Below, piece after piece: positions 43,497 to 52,221 of a DNA stretch of 64,000 bases. The translations under genes and the position numbers were made by a program. Within the stretch, counting starts at the first letter, position 1. Each line of letters opens with the position of its first letter. The notes beneath the pieces are model-generated. The model was not told the DNA's origin. It made no database searches and saw only the letters and a program-made list of their open reading frames with translations. The stretch is from Leucobacter sp. CX169 (GTDB lineage: Bacteria > Actinomycetota > Actinomycetes > Actinomycetales > Microbacteriaceae). The stretch is from positions 186,001 through 250,000 of the forward strand of contig NZ_CP071051.1 of the NCBI RefSeq assembly GCF_017161405.1, in the 5' to 3' direction.

Positions 43497-44741
43497 GTGC
43501 GAATCATCATTGCCGGCGCCGGCATCGGCGGCCTCATCACGGCCCTCAGCTTGGAAGCCGCAGGGTTTCGCGACATCGTCATCGCAGAGCGCAGCCGCGA
43601 GATTCGCGGTCTCGGGGTCGGCCTGAACCTGCTGCCGCACGCGGTACGCGAGCTCACCGAGCTCGGCATTGCGGACCGGGTGGCCGAGCTCGGAGTTCAG
43701 CCGGGCAACCTCGCGTATTACAACCGGCAAGGCCAGGAGATCTGGACCGAGCCGCGCGGGCAGGACGCGGGCTACGAATGGCCGCAGCTCTCGGTGCACC
43801 GCGGGCGCCTGCAGGTGTTGTTGCAGGAGATCGTCGCCGAGCGCCTCGGTGACGTCGTGCGGCTGGGCCACCGGCTGGTCGGCTACGCAGACACGGCGGA
43901 CGGGGTGACCGCCGACTTCGAGCTCGCGGACGGAACCCGCACGCAGCTGTCGGGCGATGTGCTCGTGGCTGCCGACGGCATCCACTCGGCCGCCCGCGCG
44001 ATCGCCTACCCGGGCGAGGGCGCGCCGCCGTGGAGCGGCCTCACGCTCTGGCGCGGCACCGCTGTGGTTCCGGAGTACCTCGACGGCCGCACCATGGTGA
44101 TGGTGGGCGACGCCGAGCAGAAGTTCGTGGCCTACCCGCTCGAGGCGCCGGGGGAGCACGGGCGCGTCCGCGTGAACTTCATCGCGGAGAAGCGAGTGCC
44201 CGGCAGCGGCGACGCTGACTGGAACCGGGAGATCGATCCGGCCCCGATCGCCGAGCTGTTCGCCGGCTGGACGACCGATTGGCTCGACATCCCCGGTGTC
44301 ATTGCCGATGCGGAAGAGCTGCTCGAATACCCCATGGTCGACCGCGATGCGATCCCGAGCTGGACCTTCGGGCGCACCGTCTTGCTGGGCGACGCCGCGC
44401 ATGCGATGTACCCGAACGGGTCGAACGGCGGCTCGCAGGCAATCTTGGACGCGCGCACGCTCGCCTATCAGCTGGCCACCGCCGCGAGCATCGACGAGGC
44501 GCTCGCCGCGTACGAGGCGGAGCGGCGCCCGGCGACGGCGCGCCTGCTCGAGCTCACCCGCCAGACGGGGCCGGAGAAGGTCATGCAACTCGCCCGCGAG
44601 CGCGCCCCCGAGGGCTTCGCCCACGTGCACGAGGTGATCAGCCGGGAAGAACTGGAATCGATCGCGGCAGAGTACAAGCTCGCGGCGGGATTCCACCCCG
44701 ATTCGCTGAACGCTCGCTCGTCGCTGACCCCTCGATCATGA
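43497..44741 (+). CDS. FAD-dependent aromatic-ring monooxygenase (PHBH/UbiH class)
   Basis: 414 aa; GTG start with ACAGGAG upstream. FAD motif IIAGAGIGGLITALSLEAAG at residues 4-23, the DG motif in LVAADGIHSAAR and the GD motif in LLGDAAHAMYPNGSNGG. It would hydroxylate an aromatic or heterocyclic acid with NAD(P)H and oxygen. It follows the transporter ATPase by 49 bp and overlaps the DUF3237 gene by 4 bp, suggesting that the imported compound, or its hydrolysis product, is aromatic. Confidence 0.88.
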   Translation: MRIIIAGAGIGGLITALSLEAAGFRDIVIAERSREIRGLGVGLNLLPHAVRELTELGIADRVAELGVQPGNLAYYNRQGQEIWTEPRGQDAGYEWPQLSVHRGRLQVLLQEIVAERLGDVVRLGHRLVGYADTADGVTADFELADGTRTQLSGDVLVAADGIHSAARAIAYPGEGAPPWSGLTLWRGTAVVPEYLDGRTMVMVGDAEQKFVAYPLEAPGEHGRVRVNFIAEKRVPGSGDADWNREIDPAPIAELFAGWTTDWLDIPGVIADAEELLEYPMVDRDAIPSWTFGRTVLLGDAAHAMYPNGSNGGSQAILDARTLAYQLATAASIDEALAAYEAERRPATARLLELTRQTGPEKVMQLARERAPEGFAHVHEVISREELESIAAEYKLAAGFHPDSLNARSSLTPRS

Positions 44742-45196
44742 GTGCCGCAGCACCGCCCGCCCCGCAGCTCGTGCCCGTGCTCGAGTTGCGGGTGCGGGTC
44801 AGCGCCCCCGTCGAGGGCGAGCAGACCGCCCGAGGCCAGCGGCGCGAGACCGCCATCCTGGGCGGGGAACTCGCGGCGCTGGACGGGGCGGCCACGCTCG
44901 GGCTCGCTGGGCTTGGCGGCACGGTGCTCCCCGGCGGTGCGGATCAGCAGCTGGTGCGGGCCGACGGCACGATCGAAATCGATGCGCAGTACCTCGTGGA
45001 GACGCGCGCGGGCGCGCTGATCGCGGTGCGTGCCCGCGGGATTCGCAGGCCCTCGCCCGACGGCGTGTACTTTCGCGTCGCGCTGAGCTTCTCGAGTGGG
45101 GCGGACGAGGTCTCTGCGCTCACCCGCGCGGTCTTCGTCGCGGACGGCGTGCGTGAGGCCGACGAAGTTCGGCACACGGTCTTCCTCGTCGGGTAG
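44738..45196 (+). CDS. DUF3237-family protein
   Basis: 152 aa. The conserved core of this small beta-barrel family is evident: RETAILGGELAAL, VLPGGADQQLVRADGTIEID, YLVETRAGALIAVRARGIRRP, YFRVALSFSSG and AVFVADGVREADEV. Function is unknown; members commonly sit beside flavin monooxygenases in aromatic degradation loci, as here. Confidence 0.8.
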   Translation: MSAAAPPAPQLVPVLELRVRVSAPVEGEQTARGQRRETAILGGELAALDGAATLGLAGLGGTVLPGGADQQLVRADGTIEIDAQYLVETRAGALIAVRARGIRRPSPDGVYFRVALSFSSGADEVSALTRAVFVADGVREADEVRHTVFLVG

Positions 45197-45219
45197 AACT
45201 GCGGCCCGGGCTCGCGGGG

Positions 45220-45903
45220 CTACCGCGGCGAGATCGAGTCCAGGATCGCCCCGACGCCGGCGCGGTACACGTCGAGGGTGCTCAGCGCGCGCAAGGCGCT
45301 CTGGCGCGCATGCACGCGCGGGAACTGCGCGAGCGCGTGCGCGTCCAACGCGGTGATCCAGGGACGCGGCCCGGTGCCGGCCGGCCCGGGCGTAGCCTCG
45401 CCCGCCTCCCCGTCCCGGCCCGCCTCGCGCGCCATTCCGGCGGCGAGGGCCAGGGAGTGCCCGGCGAGCGCGCTGTACGCGGCGATGATTTGGGGTTCGT
45501 CAAGGCCAGCCTGCTCGAGCGCCTCGAAGGCAAAGTCGATGGAGGCGAGCTCGCCGATGCCGCGGCCGTCGATGAGCGGGGCGAGCTGCCCGATCGCGGG
45601 CGCTTCGAGGAAGACCTCGACGAGGGCGTCGGAGTACTGGGTGAGTCGGGCGCGCCACGACGGCTCGGCGCGATCCACCCGGGCGAGCGCCTCAGTGTAG
45701 AGCCGATCGACGCCGGCGCGGAAGAGTTCGTCCTTGTCGCGGAAGTGCCGATACACGGCGGTTGCGTTGACCCCGAGGGCCGAGCCGAGCGTGCGAAAGC
45801 TCACCTCGGCCCCCGGTGACCTGCGGGCCTCGGCGAGGAGCGCGTCGACGATGATGTCCCGCGAGAGCCGCGTGCGCGCGGGTGCCGCTTGCGTCGTCGT
45901 CAT
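45220..45903 (-). CDS. TetR-family regulator 2
   Basis: 227 aa from the ATG at 45903 (GAGGAG upstream). The HTH reads FRTLGSALGVNATAVYRHF. The C-terminal domain resembles TetR 1 (35.7-36.4 kb) in order and key residues. It is the second gene of an operon led by the amidase (46-bp gap) and converges on the DUF3237 gene. The operator-like TTGTCAA-N5-TTCACAT upstream of the amidase resembles the TetR 1 palindrome, so the pair may share targets. Confidence 0.87.
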   Translation of the reverse strand: MTTTQAAPARTRLSRDIIVDALLAEARRSPGAEVSFRTLGSALGVNATAVYRHFRDKDELFRAGVDRLYTEALARVDRAEPSWRARLTQYSDALVEVFLEAPAIGQLAPLIDGRGIGELASIDFAFEALEQAGLDEPQIIAAYSALAGHSLALAAGMAREAGRDGEAGEATPGPAGTGPRPWITALDAHALAQFPRVHARQSALRALSTLDVYRAGVGAILDSISPR

Positions 45904-45948
45904 CTCTTCGCTCCTCAAACCGAGTCCAACAGGTGTGCAGTGGTGAGG

Positions 45949-47397
45949 CTACACGGCCTGCGCGGTGCGCTGCCCGTAGGCGGGGCGCTCAGCCTCGTCC
46001 TGGTACCAGGCGCCGCGGCCAGCCTCGAGGGCTGCGCCGACGTCAAACACGATTGCCTCGGCGTAGGGTGCGCCGACCACCTGGACGCCGATCGGCACGT
46101 CGTCCGCCGAACGCGCGACCGGGACCGCGAGCACGGGGTTGCGGTTCGCGATGTTAAAGATCGTGGTCGGCGCGACGGACAGGTACTGCTCGAAGTGCGT
46201 GCCGTCGATCGTAATGCCGTCCGTGTAGTACTCGTCGGCGAGCAGCGCGGGCACGCCGGCCACGGGGCACACGAGTGCGTCGTACTCGGCGAAGATCTTG
46301 GCGATCTCCTCGTGAACTTCGACCTCGCGGGCGAGCCCGCCGAGCACGCCGTGCTTCGCGAACGCCGCGCGGGATCCCTCAATAGCCTGCACCGTGTACG
46401 GCTCGAGCATGTGGGCGTTTTCCTCGCCGACGACCGCCTCGATCCAGGGCACGAAAATCGACCCGAAGTGGGTGAGGGCGGTCTCGAGCACGAAGTCGTG
46501 GTTGATGGGCACAGTGATCGGGGTGACGGTCGCGCCGGCGGCCTCGAGCCAGGCCTGCGTCGCGGCGACCGCCTCGCGCACGTCCTGCTGTACGCCGTAG
46601 TTGCCCACCGTCACGGCGAGCGCGATGCGCTTGCCGGTGAGGTCGCCGTTCGGCACCAGGGTAGGCGGGCAGGGCAGGCTTACCGGGTCGTCGGGGTGCT
46701 GGCCCGAGATGACATTTTGTAGGAGTGCGACGTCGGCAACCGTGCGGGCCATCGGGCCGTCGGTGCAGTAGCGATCGAGGTTGGTCGGCGCGGGGGCAGG
46801 GTTGCGGCCATACGGCGGCTTGTACCCCACGACCCCGTTAAACGACGCGGGGATGCGGGTGGATCCGCCGATGTCGGAGCCCGTGGCGAGCGGGGCGTAG
46901 CCGGCCGCGAGCGAGGCGCCCGAGCCGCCCGAGGACCCGCCGACGGCGAACTTCGGGTTCCAGGGGTTGCGTGTGATGCCCCAGAGCTTGCCGCGGGTGT
47001 ACCCGGCGATGCAGAACTCAGGAGTGGTCGAGCGCACGAACGGGATGCCGCCAGCCTCGGCGATGCGCGTGATGATCGGGTGCGTCTCCTCCGCGATGTC
47101 GTCCGCGAAGAGGGGGCTGCCGTTGGTCTCGGGGTGGCCCTTGATCGACTGCTCTTCCTTCAGCACGACTGGCAGGCCCTCAAGCGGACGCGCGGTGCCG
47201 TCGGCGTAGCGCCGATCCGCCTGAGCGAGCGCCTCGTCGATCGGGAGGCGCTCGCCCGTGGTGGCGTTGATCGTCCCCTCGGTGGCGTTGATGTGCGCCA
47301 ACAGCTCGGCGGCGTAGGCGGAGGGCGTCAGGCTCCCGTCGCGAAAGCGCGCGAGCACCTCGCTCGCCGAAAGGTAGATGTGGGGGGTCGTCGACAT
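45949..47397 (-). CDS. Amidase signature-family hydrolase
   Basis: 482 aa; AGGAG 7 nt before the ATG. Catalytic Lys in LPVVLKEEQ, cis-Ser in VGGSSGGSG and nucleophile in GSDIGGSTRIPASF. Cytoplasmic, with no signal peptide. It shares the family with the amidase at 9.8-11.2 kb, but the sequences differ considerably. A consensus promoter lies upstream and TetR 2 downstream. It probably belongs functionally with the amidohydrolase cluster on the other side of the TetR gene. Confidence 0.9.
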   Translation of the reverse strand: MSTTPHIYLSASEVLARFRDGSLTPSAYAAELLAHINATEGTINATTGERLPIDEALAQADRRYADGTARPLEGLPVVLKEEQSIKGHPETNGSPLFADDIAEETHPIITRIAEAGGIPFVRSTTPEFCIAGYTRGKLWGITRNPWNPKFAVGGSSGGSGASLAAGYAPLATGSDIGGSTRIPASFNGVVGYKPPYGRNPAPAPTNLDRYCTDGPMARTVADVALLQNVISGQHPDDPVSLPCPPTLVPNGDLTGKRIALAVTVGNYGVQQDVREAVAATQAWLEAAGATVTPITVPINHDFVLETALTHFGSIFVPWIEAVVGEENAHMLEPYTVQAIEGSRAAFAKHGVLGGLAREVEVHEEIAKIFAEYDALVCPVAGVPALLADEYYTDGITIDGTHFEQYLSVAPTTIFNIANRNPVLAVPVARSADDVPIGVQVVGAPYAEAIVFDVGAALEAGRGAWYQDEAERPAYGQRTAQAV

Positions 47398-47442
47398 TGG
47401 TGACTCCTGTTCGTGGGTGCCCGGGCATCGGGTATGGTGCTG

Positions 47443-47484
47443 AGTCTACGAATCAGTAAGAGGCGTTGTCAACACTGTTCACAT
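47443..47484 (-). promoter_or_regulatory. Amidase-TetR operon promoter with TetR-like operator
   Basis: Minus strand: TTGACA (47472-47467), 18-bp spacer, TAGACT (47448-47443). The -35 sits in TTGTCAACACTGTTCACAT (47466-47484), which matches the perfect palindrome at 36536-36554 in the whole left arm and in 5 of 7 right-arm bases, with the same 5-bp spacer. Confidence 0.6.
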
Positions 47485-47614
47485 AGGGGCGCCTGCCTCG
47501 TTCCCGCACCGGCTGTCGTCGGTTCGCGCGGGATTGCCGAGCCTCGCCCGGCGACGCCGAAGGGCGCGCGAGCAATGCTCGACGCGCCCCCTCGGCTGCG
47601 GTGCAAATTGCGGG

Positions 47615-50494
47615 CTAGGAGACCTCGCCCTGCCCCTCGCGTCCCGTTGCCTCGCACCTCATTGCCTCGTTCAGACGAGCCCGCTTGGCGCGGTGCAGGA
47701 ACAGCAGTCCACCCGCCGCAAGGAGCAACGCCGCGATGGCCGCGATACCGGTGATCTCGGCGCCGGTCGCCGCAAGGCCGTTGCCCTGCGTCCCGGATCC
47801 CGAGCCGCTTCCGCCCGCACCAGAATCCCCGCCACCCGGCATCTCTGCCGCGACGACGGTGAGTGGGTGAGACAGCTCCGTGCCATCCGCGCGGGTCACG
47901 TACACCCGGTGCTCGCCCGCCGTCACATCGGCAGGAACGGTCACCGTCGCCGAGAGCGCACCCGTGGCGTCCGCCCGGGCGGTGCCCAGCGGGGTCGGGG
48001 TCGAGCGCAGCTCGAAGGCGAGCTCCTCGTCGGCGATGAATCCGCTGCCCGCGATGGTGATCTGCTCACCCGCGGTGACGCTCGCCGCGCTCAACACGAT
48101 CTCGGCAGGGGCTGGCAGCTCAGGGTCAACCGTGGCCTCGGCAGGCAGCGGGACGTCGATGTGACGGATCTCGCTCGTGGCGCCACCCGCGCCGAACGAG
48201 TAGGCGGTCACGCGCAGGCGATCCTCGTAGAGCGCTGCGCGCAGGCCGACCGGGTCGGCGCCGCCCACGGCGGTCTCTCCCCAGTCGCCGCTCGGACCGT
48301 ACATCGTGGTCACCGCGGCGGTGTTCACGAAGGTCGGCGCGAGGGCCTGAGCCGGGTCAAAACGCTGCTCGACGCTCCAGTCGTTAAGCAGGGGCGACCA
48401 GTGCGTGTGGCTGGTGAGCAGCGTCACGTGCTGGTTGTCCGCGATGAGCGCCTCGAGGCGTGCCTGGTCGGCCCCAAACTCGTTCTTCGTGAAGTTGATG
48501 TAGGTGCCCGAGACCGAGTTCGCGAAGACATGGTGCGAGAACAGCAAGACGGGCATGTTCAGCTCGCGGTAGTGGGCGAGGCGATTGCTCAGCCACCAGA
48601 ACTGCTCGTCGCTCATCTCTACGAACGGGCCCGATCCGGTCTGCTTCGGGTAGTCGTGGAACTCGCTGCCGATCCAGAGCACGGGCAGCACGCCGTCGAT
48701 GAGCTCTTCACCCCAGAGGCCGCCCTGGCCGCCCACGTCGCGCATTTCGGTGCGATCCAGGAAGCGGTTGATGTAGTTCGCTGAGCCGCTCGAGCCGTAG
48801 AACTCGTGGTTGCCGATCGTCGAGATGCTGGTGCCGTACTCGGCCCCGCCGCCGGTCGCGAACGCGTTCAGGTATGAGTCGTACTGCGCCGTCGTCCCAT
48901 TGCTCGTGAGGTCGCCGTTCGAGACGATCGCATCAGCCTGGGGCTGCATCGCGCGGAAGCCAGGCAGCACCTGATTCTGCAGCCGGGCGTCGGCGCCCTG
49001 CACGTCGCTAAAGACGTCAACGAGCGCGCGCGCCTGGGCGTCCGCGGGCAGCGGCGCGAGCGGGCGAACCACCTGCACGTCGTCGATCATCCAGGATCCT
49101 GCCCCCGCCTCGGCAGCGAAGCCAAACTCGAAACGCACCGACGTCGCACCGGCCGGCGTGGTGAACGCGAGCCGCGGCTGGGCGGACTCCTCGCTCTGGG
49201 TACCCCACGCGCGCAGCTCAGCGCGCTCGCCCGAGTCGAAGACCGCCGTGACGTGACCGCGCTGGGCGCCGCCGCGACCCCGGTAGTGGCTGTCGAAGCG
49301 GAGCTCGAGCGCGTCACCCGCGGTGACCGCGACGGGGGCGGAGGTGAGGGCGCCGTCGAAGGGGGCCTGCGACGCCTCGGCGACCGCAATCGTGCCCGAG
49401 GCGCGGGTGAACGCGTGGCGCCGGTCAGTGCCGTAGGCCTCGACGGTCGCTGCGCGGGTGGTGAGTTCCCAGCCGTTCGCCTCCCACTCACTGGGCTGCG
49501 CCTCAAAGCCGTCGAACCACACCTGTGGTTCGGTGGTCGTGCCCGCTTGCGGGGCCGAAGTGAGTACCGTGATCTCGATCGACGCCGGCGCGATCCCGGC
49601 GCCGCTCAAGTGCAGTGGCACGGTCTCTGCGGGTTGATCGCCCGGGAGCACGACGTCGAACGAGACGGTGCCGTCGGCGGCGGCTACGGGGATCCCGGCG
49701 ACGGGAGTGCCCGTCGTTGCATCGCCGAGGGTTGCCGCGAGTTGCTGGCCCGCGCGCAACCCGCCGACGCGTACCGTCGTCGTCCCACCAGCGCTGAGCA
49801 CTGGCTTCCTTGCCGACAGGATCGCCGGGGCGACATCCGCGGGGGTGGTCTCGGAGATCGAAACGTTGTCAATCATCCAGAACCAGTTGTTGCTGCTCTG
49901 CAGGTATGACCAACCGAACTGCACGTTCTGCGCACCAGCGGGCACGTCGACGGTGTACCCGGTGGACTCGTTCAACCTCGCCGAGGAGAAGGCCGCGACC
50001 TGCACAGGCGCTCCGCCGTCGAATTTGGCGAGCAACGTCGCGGTCTGGGGCGACTGCCCCTGCTTGTAGTGGCTGTCGAAGGCGATGCGCACGGCGCCCG
50101 AGCCCACAGTGAGCGGAACCGCGGCGGTCCAGAGCGTCGAGTCGAATGTGCCGCTCGTCGGCCGATTGGTGTCGGACTGCACCACCGCCACGATGCCCTG
50201 TGCCCGACCGAACGAGCTGCGATCGCCGCCGCCGCCGAACTGCGCGACGACATCGGCTGTCGTGTGAAAGGTCCAGCCGCCCCAGTCAGGCCGCATCCCG
50301 GCGATGTTGCGATGCTCGACAGACCAACCGGCGGGTGCCGCAGTGGCCGAGGTGGAATCGAAGCCCTCCGTCATCGCGGCGGCGGCGGCCGGGCTCGCCG
50401 GGGCGATCAATGCGGCGGAGGCGAGCGCGAGGAGCACTCCGGTGGAGAGCGCCGCGGTGCGGCGGCGGTGTGAGTGTGGGGAGAGGTGTGGCAT
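47615..50494 (-). CDS. Secreted, wall-anchored metallophosphoesterase (LAxTG)
   Basis: 959 aa. Signal peptide (about 1-40), two Gly/Ser-rich beta-sandwich repeats (about 45-215 and 320-480) each ending in SWMIDDVQ-like strands, then a calcineurin-type phosphoesterase with FSDVQGAD, SNGDLTSNG, TIGNHEFYG, FSHHVF and TSHTHWSP. A beta-rich domain, a Gly/Ser linker and the sorting signal LAATG plus a hydrophobic helix and RAKRAR follow, suited to a class E sortase. About 20 residues trail beyond the basic stop, longer than usual. It lies 61 bp after the phosphonate permease gene and may share its transcript. Confidence 0.85.
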   Translation of the reverse strand: MPHLSPHSHRRRTAALSTGVLLALASAALIAPASPAAAAAMTEGFDSTSATAAPAGWSVEHRNIAGMRPDWGGWTFHTTADVVAQFGGGGDRSSFGRAQGIVAVVQSDTNRPTSGTFDSTLWTAAVPLTVGSGAVRIAFDSHYKQGQSPQTATLLAKFDGGAPVQVAAFSSARLNESTGYTVDVPAGAQNVQFGWSYLQSSNNWFWMIDNVSISETTPADVAPAILSARKPVLSAGGTTTVRVGGLRAGQQLAATLGDATTGTPVAGIPVAAADGTVSFDVVLPGDQPAETVPLHLSGAGIAPASIEITVLTSAPQAGTTTEPQVWFDGFEAQPSEWEANGWELTTRAATVEAYGTDRRHAFTRASGTIAVAEASQAPFDGALTSAPVAVTAGDALELRFDSHYRGRGGAQRGHVTAVFDSGERAELRAWGTQSEESAQPRLAFTTPAGATSVRFEFGFAAEAGAGSWMIDDVQVVRPLAPLPADAQARALVDVFSDVQGADARLQNQVLPGFRAMQPQADAIVSNGDLTSNGTTAQYDSYLNAFATGGGAEYGTSISTIGNHEFYGSSGSANYINRFLDRTEMRDVGGQGGLWGEELIDGVLPVLWIGSEFHDYPKQTGSGPFVEMSDEQFWWLSNRLAHYRELNMPVLLFSHHVFANSVSGTYINFTKNEFGADQARLEALIADNQHVTLLTSHTHWSPLLNDWSVEQRFDPAQALAPTFVNTAAVTTMYGPSGDWGETAVGGADPVGLRAALYEDRLRVTAYSFGAGGATSEIRHIDVPLPAEATVDPELPAPAEIVLSAASVTAGEQITIAGSGFIADEELAFELRSTPTPLGTARADATGALSATVTVPADVTAGEHRVYVTRADGTELSHPLTVVAAEMPGGGDSGAGGSGSGSGTQGNGLAATGAEITGIAAIAALLLAAGGLLFLHRAKRARLNEAMRCEATGREGQGEVS

Positions 50495-50555
50495 CAGTCT
50501 TCGTTCTGTGTCGGGAAAACGGGCGGACAGCGAAAGGATGGGGGCGCGGGCGCGA

Positions 50556-51401
50556 CTACTGCAGGCGCTTTCGGATCCAGGCCGAGGCCTGGTCCACCGC
50601 GATGATGAGCACGAGCACGATGAGCAGGTAGGTGAGCATCTCGTCGAACTGGAACGTCTTGATCGCGCGGTTGATCAGCAGCCCGATGCCGCCCGCGCCG
50701 ACGAGGCCGAGCACGAGCGACGAGCGCACGTTGACGTCGAACCGGTACAGCAGGAGGCCCGTGAGCTGCGGCAGCACGGAGGGGATCGTGGCGTTGGCGA
50801 CGACTTGCCAGCGGCTGGCGCCTGCGGTCCGCAGGGCCTGCTCGGGGCCAGGATCCACGTCCTCCATCGCTTCGGCCCAGAGCTTGCCCATCACTCCCGT
50901 GTTGTGGCAAATGAGCGCGAGCACTCCAGCGAACGGTCCGAGGCCGACGGCGGTGATGAAGATGAGGGCGAACACGATGTCCGGCACCGCGCGGAAGAAC
51001 GACAGGATTCCGCGAGCCACCTGGTAGACGAAGCGGTTGGGGGTCGTGGTGCGGGCGCCGAGTACGGCGAGCAGGAGCGCGCTCGGGATCGAGACGGTGG
51101 TGCCGATGAGGCCGATCCACAGGGTGGTGAGCGCGCCCTGAATGCCGGCGGTGACGACCTCGCCGCTCAGGTCGGGGGGGATCGCCTCGGCAAGGAAATT
51201 GAGCATCCCGCGGGCGCCCGTGACGAGCGCCTCGGGGCGAAAGTCCGTGGCCTGGAAGGCGACGGCGTGGAGCACGGCGAGCACCGCGACGATGGTGACC
51301 CAGGTTCCCGCTCGCTTCGCCGTCCGGGGGTCGCGGGGGACCGCGAGTGAGCGTGGCGGGATGCTGTGGGCAGTTCGCCCGGGCGCTGAGGTGTGGGTCA
51401 C
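50556..51401 (-). CDS. phnE: Phosphonate-type ABC transporter permease (PhnE-like)
   Basis: 281 aa from the GTG at 51401 (AAGGA upstream). Six hydrophobic helices and the PhnE-like loop LRTAGASRWQVVANATIPSV, with GLVGAGGIGLLINRAIKTF near the C terminus. Works with the PhnC-like ATPase (10 bp upstream) and PhnD-like binding protein. A run of seven G lies inside the gene at 51174-51180, but the frame is intact. Confidence 0.88.
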   Translation of the reverse strand: MTHTSAPGRTAHSIPPRSLAVPRDPRTAKRAGTWVTIVAVLAVLHAVAFQATDFRPEALVTGARGMLNFLAEAIPPDLSGEVVTAGIQGALTTLWIGLIGTTVSIPSALLLAVLGARTTTPNRFVYQVARGILSFFRAVPDIVFALIFITAVGLGPFAGVLALICHNTGVMGKLWAEAMEDVDPGPEQALRTAGASRWQVVANATIPSVLPQLTGLLLYRFDVNVRSSLVLGLVGAGGIGLLINRAIKTFQFDEMLTYLLIVLVLIIAVDQASAWIRKRLQ

Positions 51402-51411
51402 GATGGGGTCC

Positions 51412-52221
51412 TTAGAGGTACAGCGACGCGAGCTCGGCGTCGTCAATTTCGTCGGTGGGGGCGTCGAAGACGAGGCTGCCGCCGCGCAGGCCGATCACGC
51501 GATGCGCATACTTCCGAGCGAGCTGCGGCTGGTGCAGCACCGCGGCGACGCCGAGCCCCTCGGTCACGGCGAGCTCGTGCAGCAGCGACATGACGTCGTC
51601 GGCGGCGCGCGGGTCGAGCGCAGAGACGGGCTCGTCCGCGAGGATCATGCGCGGGCGCTGACAGAGCGCCCGGGCGATCGCGACGCGCTGCTGCTGGCCG
51701 CCCGACAGGCTGCCAGCACGGTCGTGCGCGCGATCGGCGAGGCCGACGCGCTCGAGGCAGGCCATGGCTTCCTCCATCAGCTCGCGCCCGAACAGCGGCG
51801 GGATCGAGCGCCACGCGGGAAGCCGTGAGAACCCGCCCGCGCACACGTTCTGGAGGGCGGTGCGCCGGGGTACGAGATGGATCTTCTGGAACACCGTCGC
51901 AGCGGTGTGACGGGCCTCGGCCCGCCGGGCCGCGCTGGCCTCGTTCAGGCGGACCCCGGCGATCGTGATGTCGCCGGAGTCCGCCTCGGTGAGTCCGTTC
52001 ACCGCGCGCAGGGTCGTCGACTTCCCCGAGCCGTTGGCTCCGAGAAAGGCGACGAGTTCGCCGGCGTGCACCCGCATGCTCATGTCGTGCAGCACCGTCC
52101 GGTCCCCAAAGCTCTTGGAGATCTGGCGCACGTCGAGCAGGACTTCCCGGGTGTCCGCGCCGCCGGCCTGGGTGGCCGGCGCGGTGGCAGCCGCGTCCCC
52201 GCGCGCGATGAGGGCGGCCAT
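51412..52221 (-). CDS. phnC: Phosphonate-type ABC transporter ATP-binding protein (PhnC-like)
   Basis: 269 aa. Walker A GANGSGKST, signature SLSGGQQQR, Walker B MILADEPVSALD and the H-loop HQP. The spacing and LVPRRTALQNVCAG segment match PhnC. Its ATG overlaps the binding-protein stop by one base (TAATG). A N-terminal extension of about 25 residues is Ala-rich and probably unstructured. Confidence 0.9.
   Translation of the reverse strand: MAALIARGDAAATAPATQAGGADTREVLLDVRQISKSFGDRTVLHDMSMRVHAGELVAFLGANGSGKSTTLRAVNGLTEADSGDITIAGVRLNEASAARRAEARHTAATVFQKIHLVPRRTALQNVCAGGFSRLPAWRSIPPLFGRELMEEAMACLERVGLADRAHDRAGSLSGGQQQRVAIARALCQRPRMILADEPVSALDPRAADDVMSLLHELAVTEGLGVAAVLHQPQLARKYAHRVIGLRGGSLVFDAPTDEIDDAELASLYL

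Noticed and set aside
51174-51180. Run of seven G within phnE as a phase-variable tract
   Set aside because: It encodes a normal Pro-Pro stretch, the frame is intact, and seven is short for slippage control.
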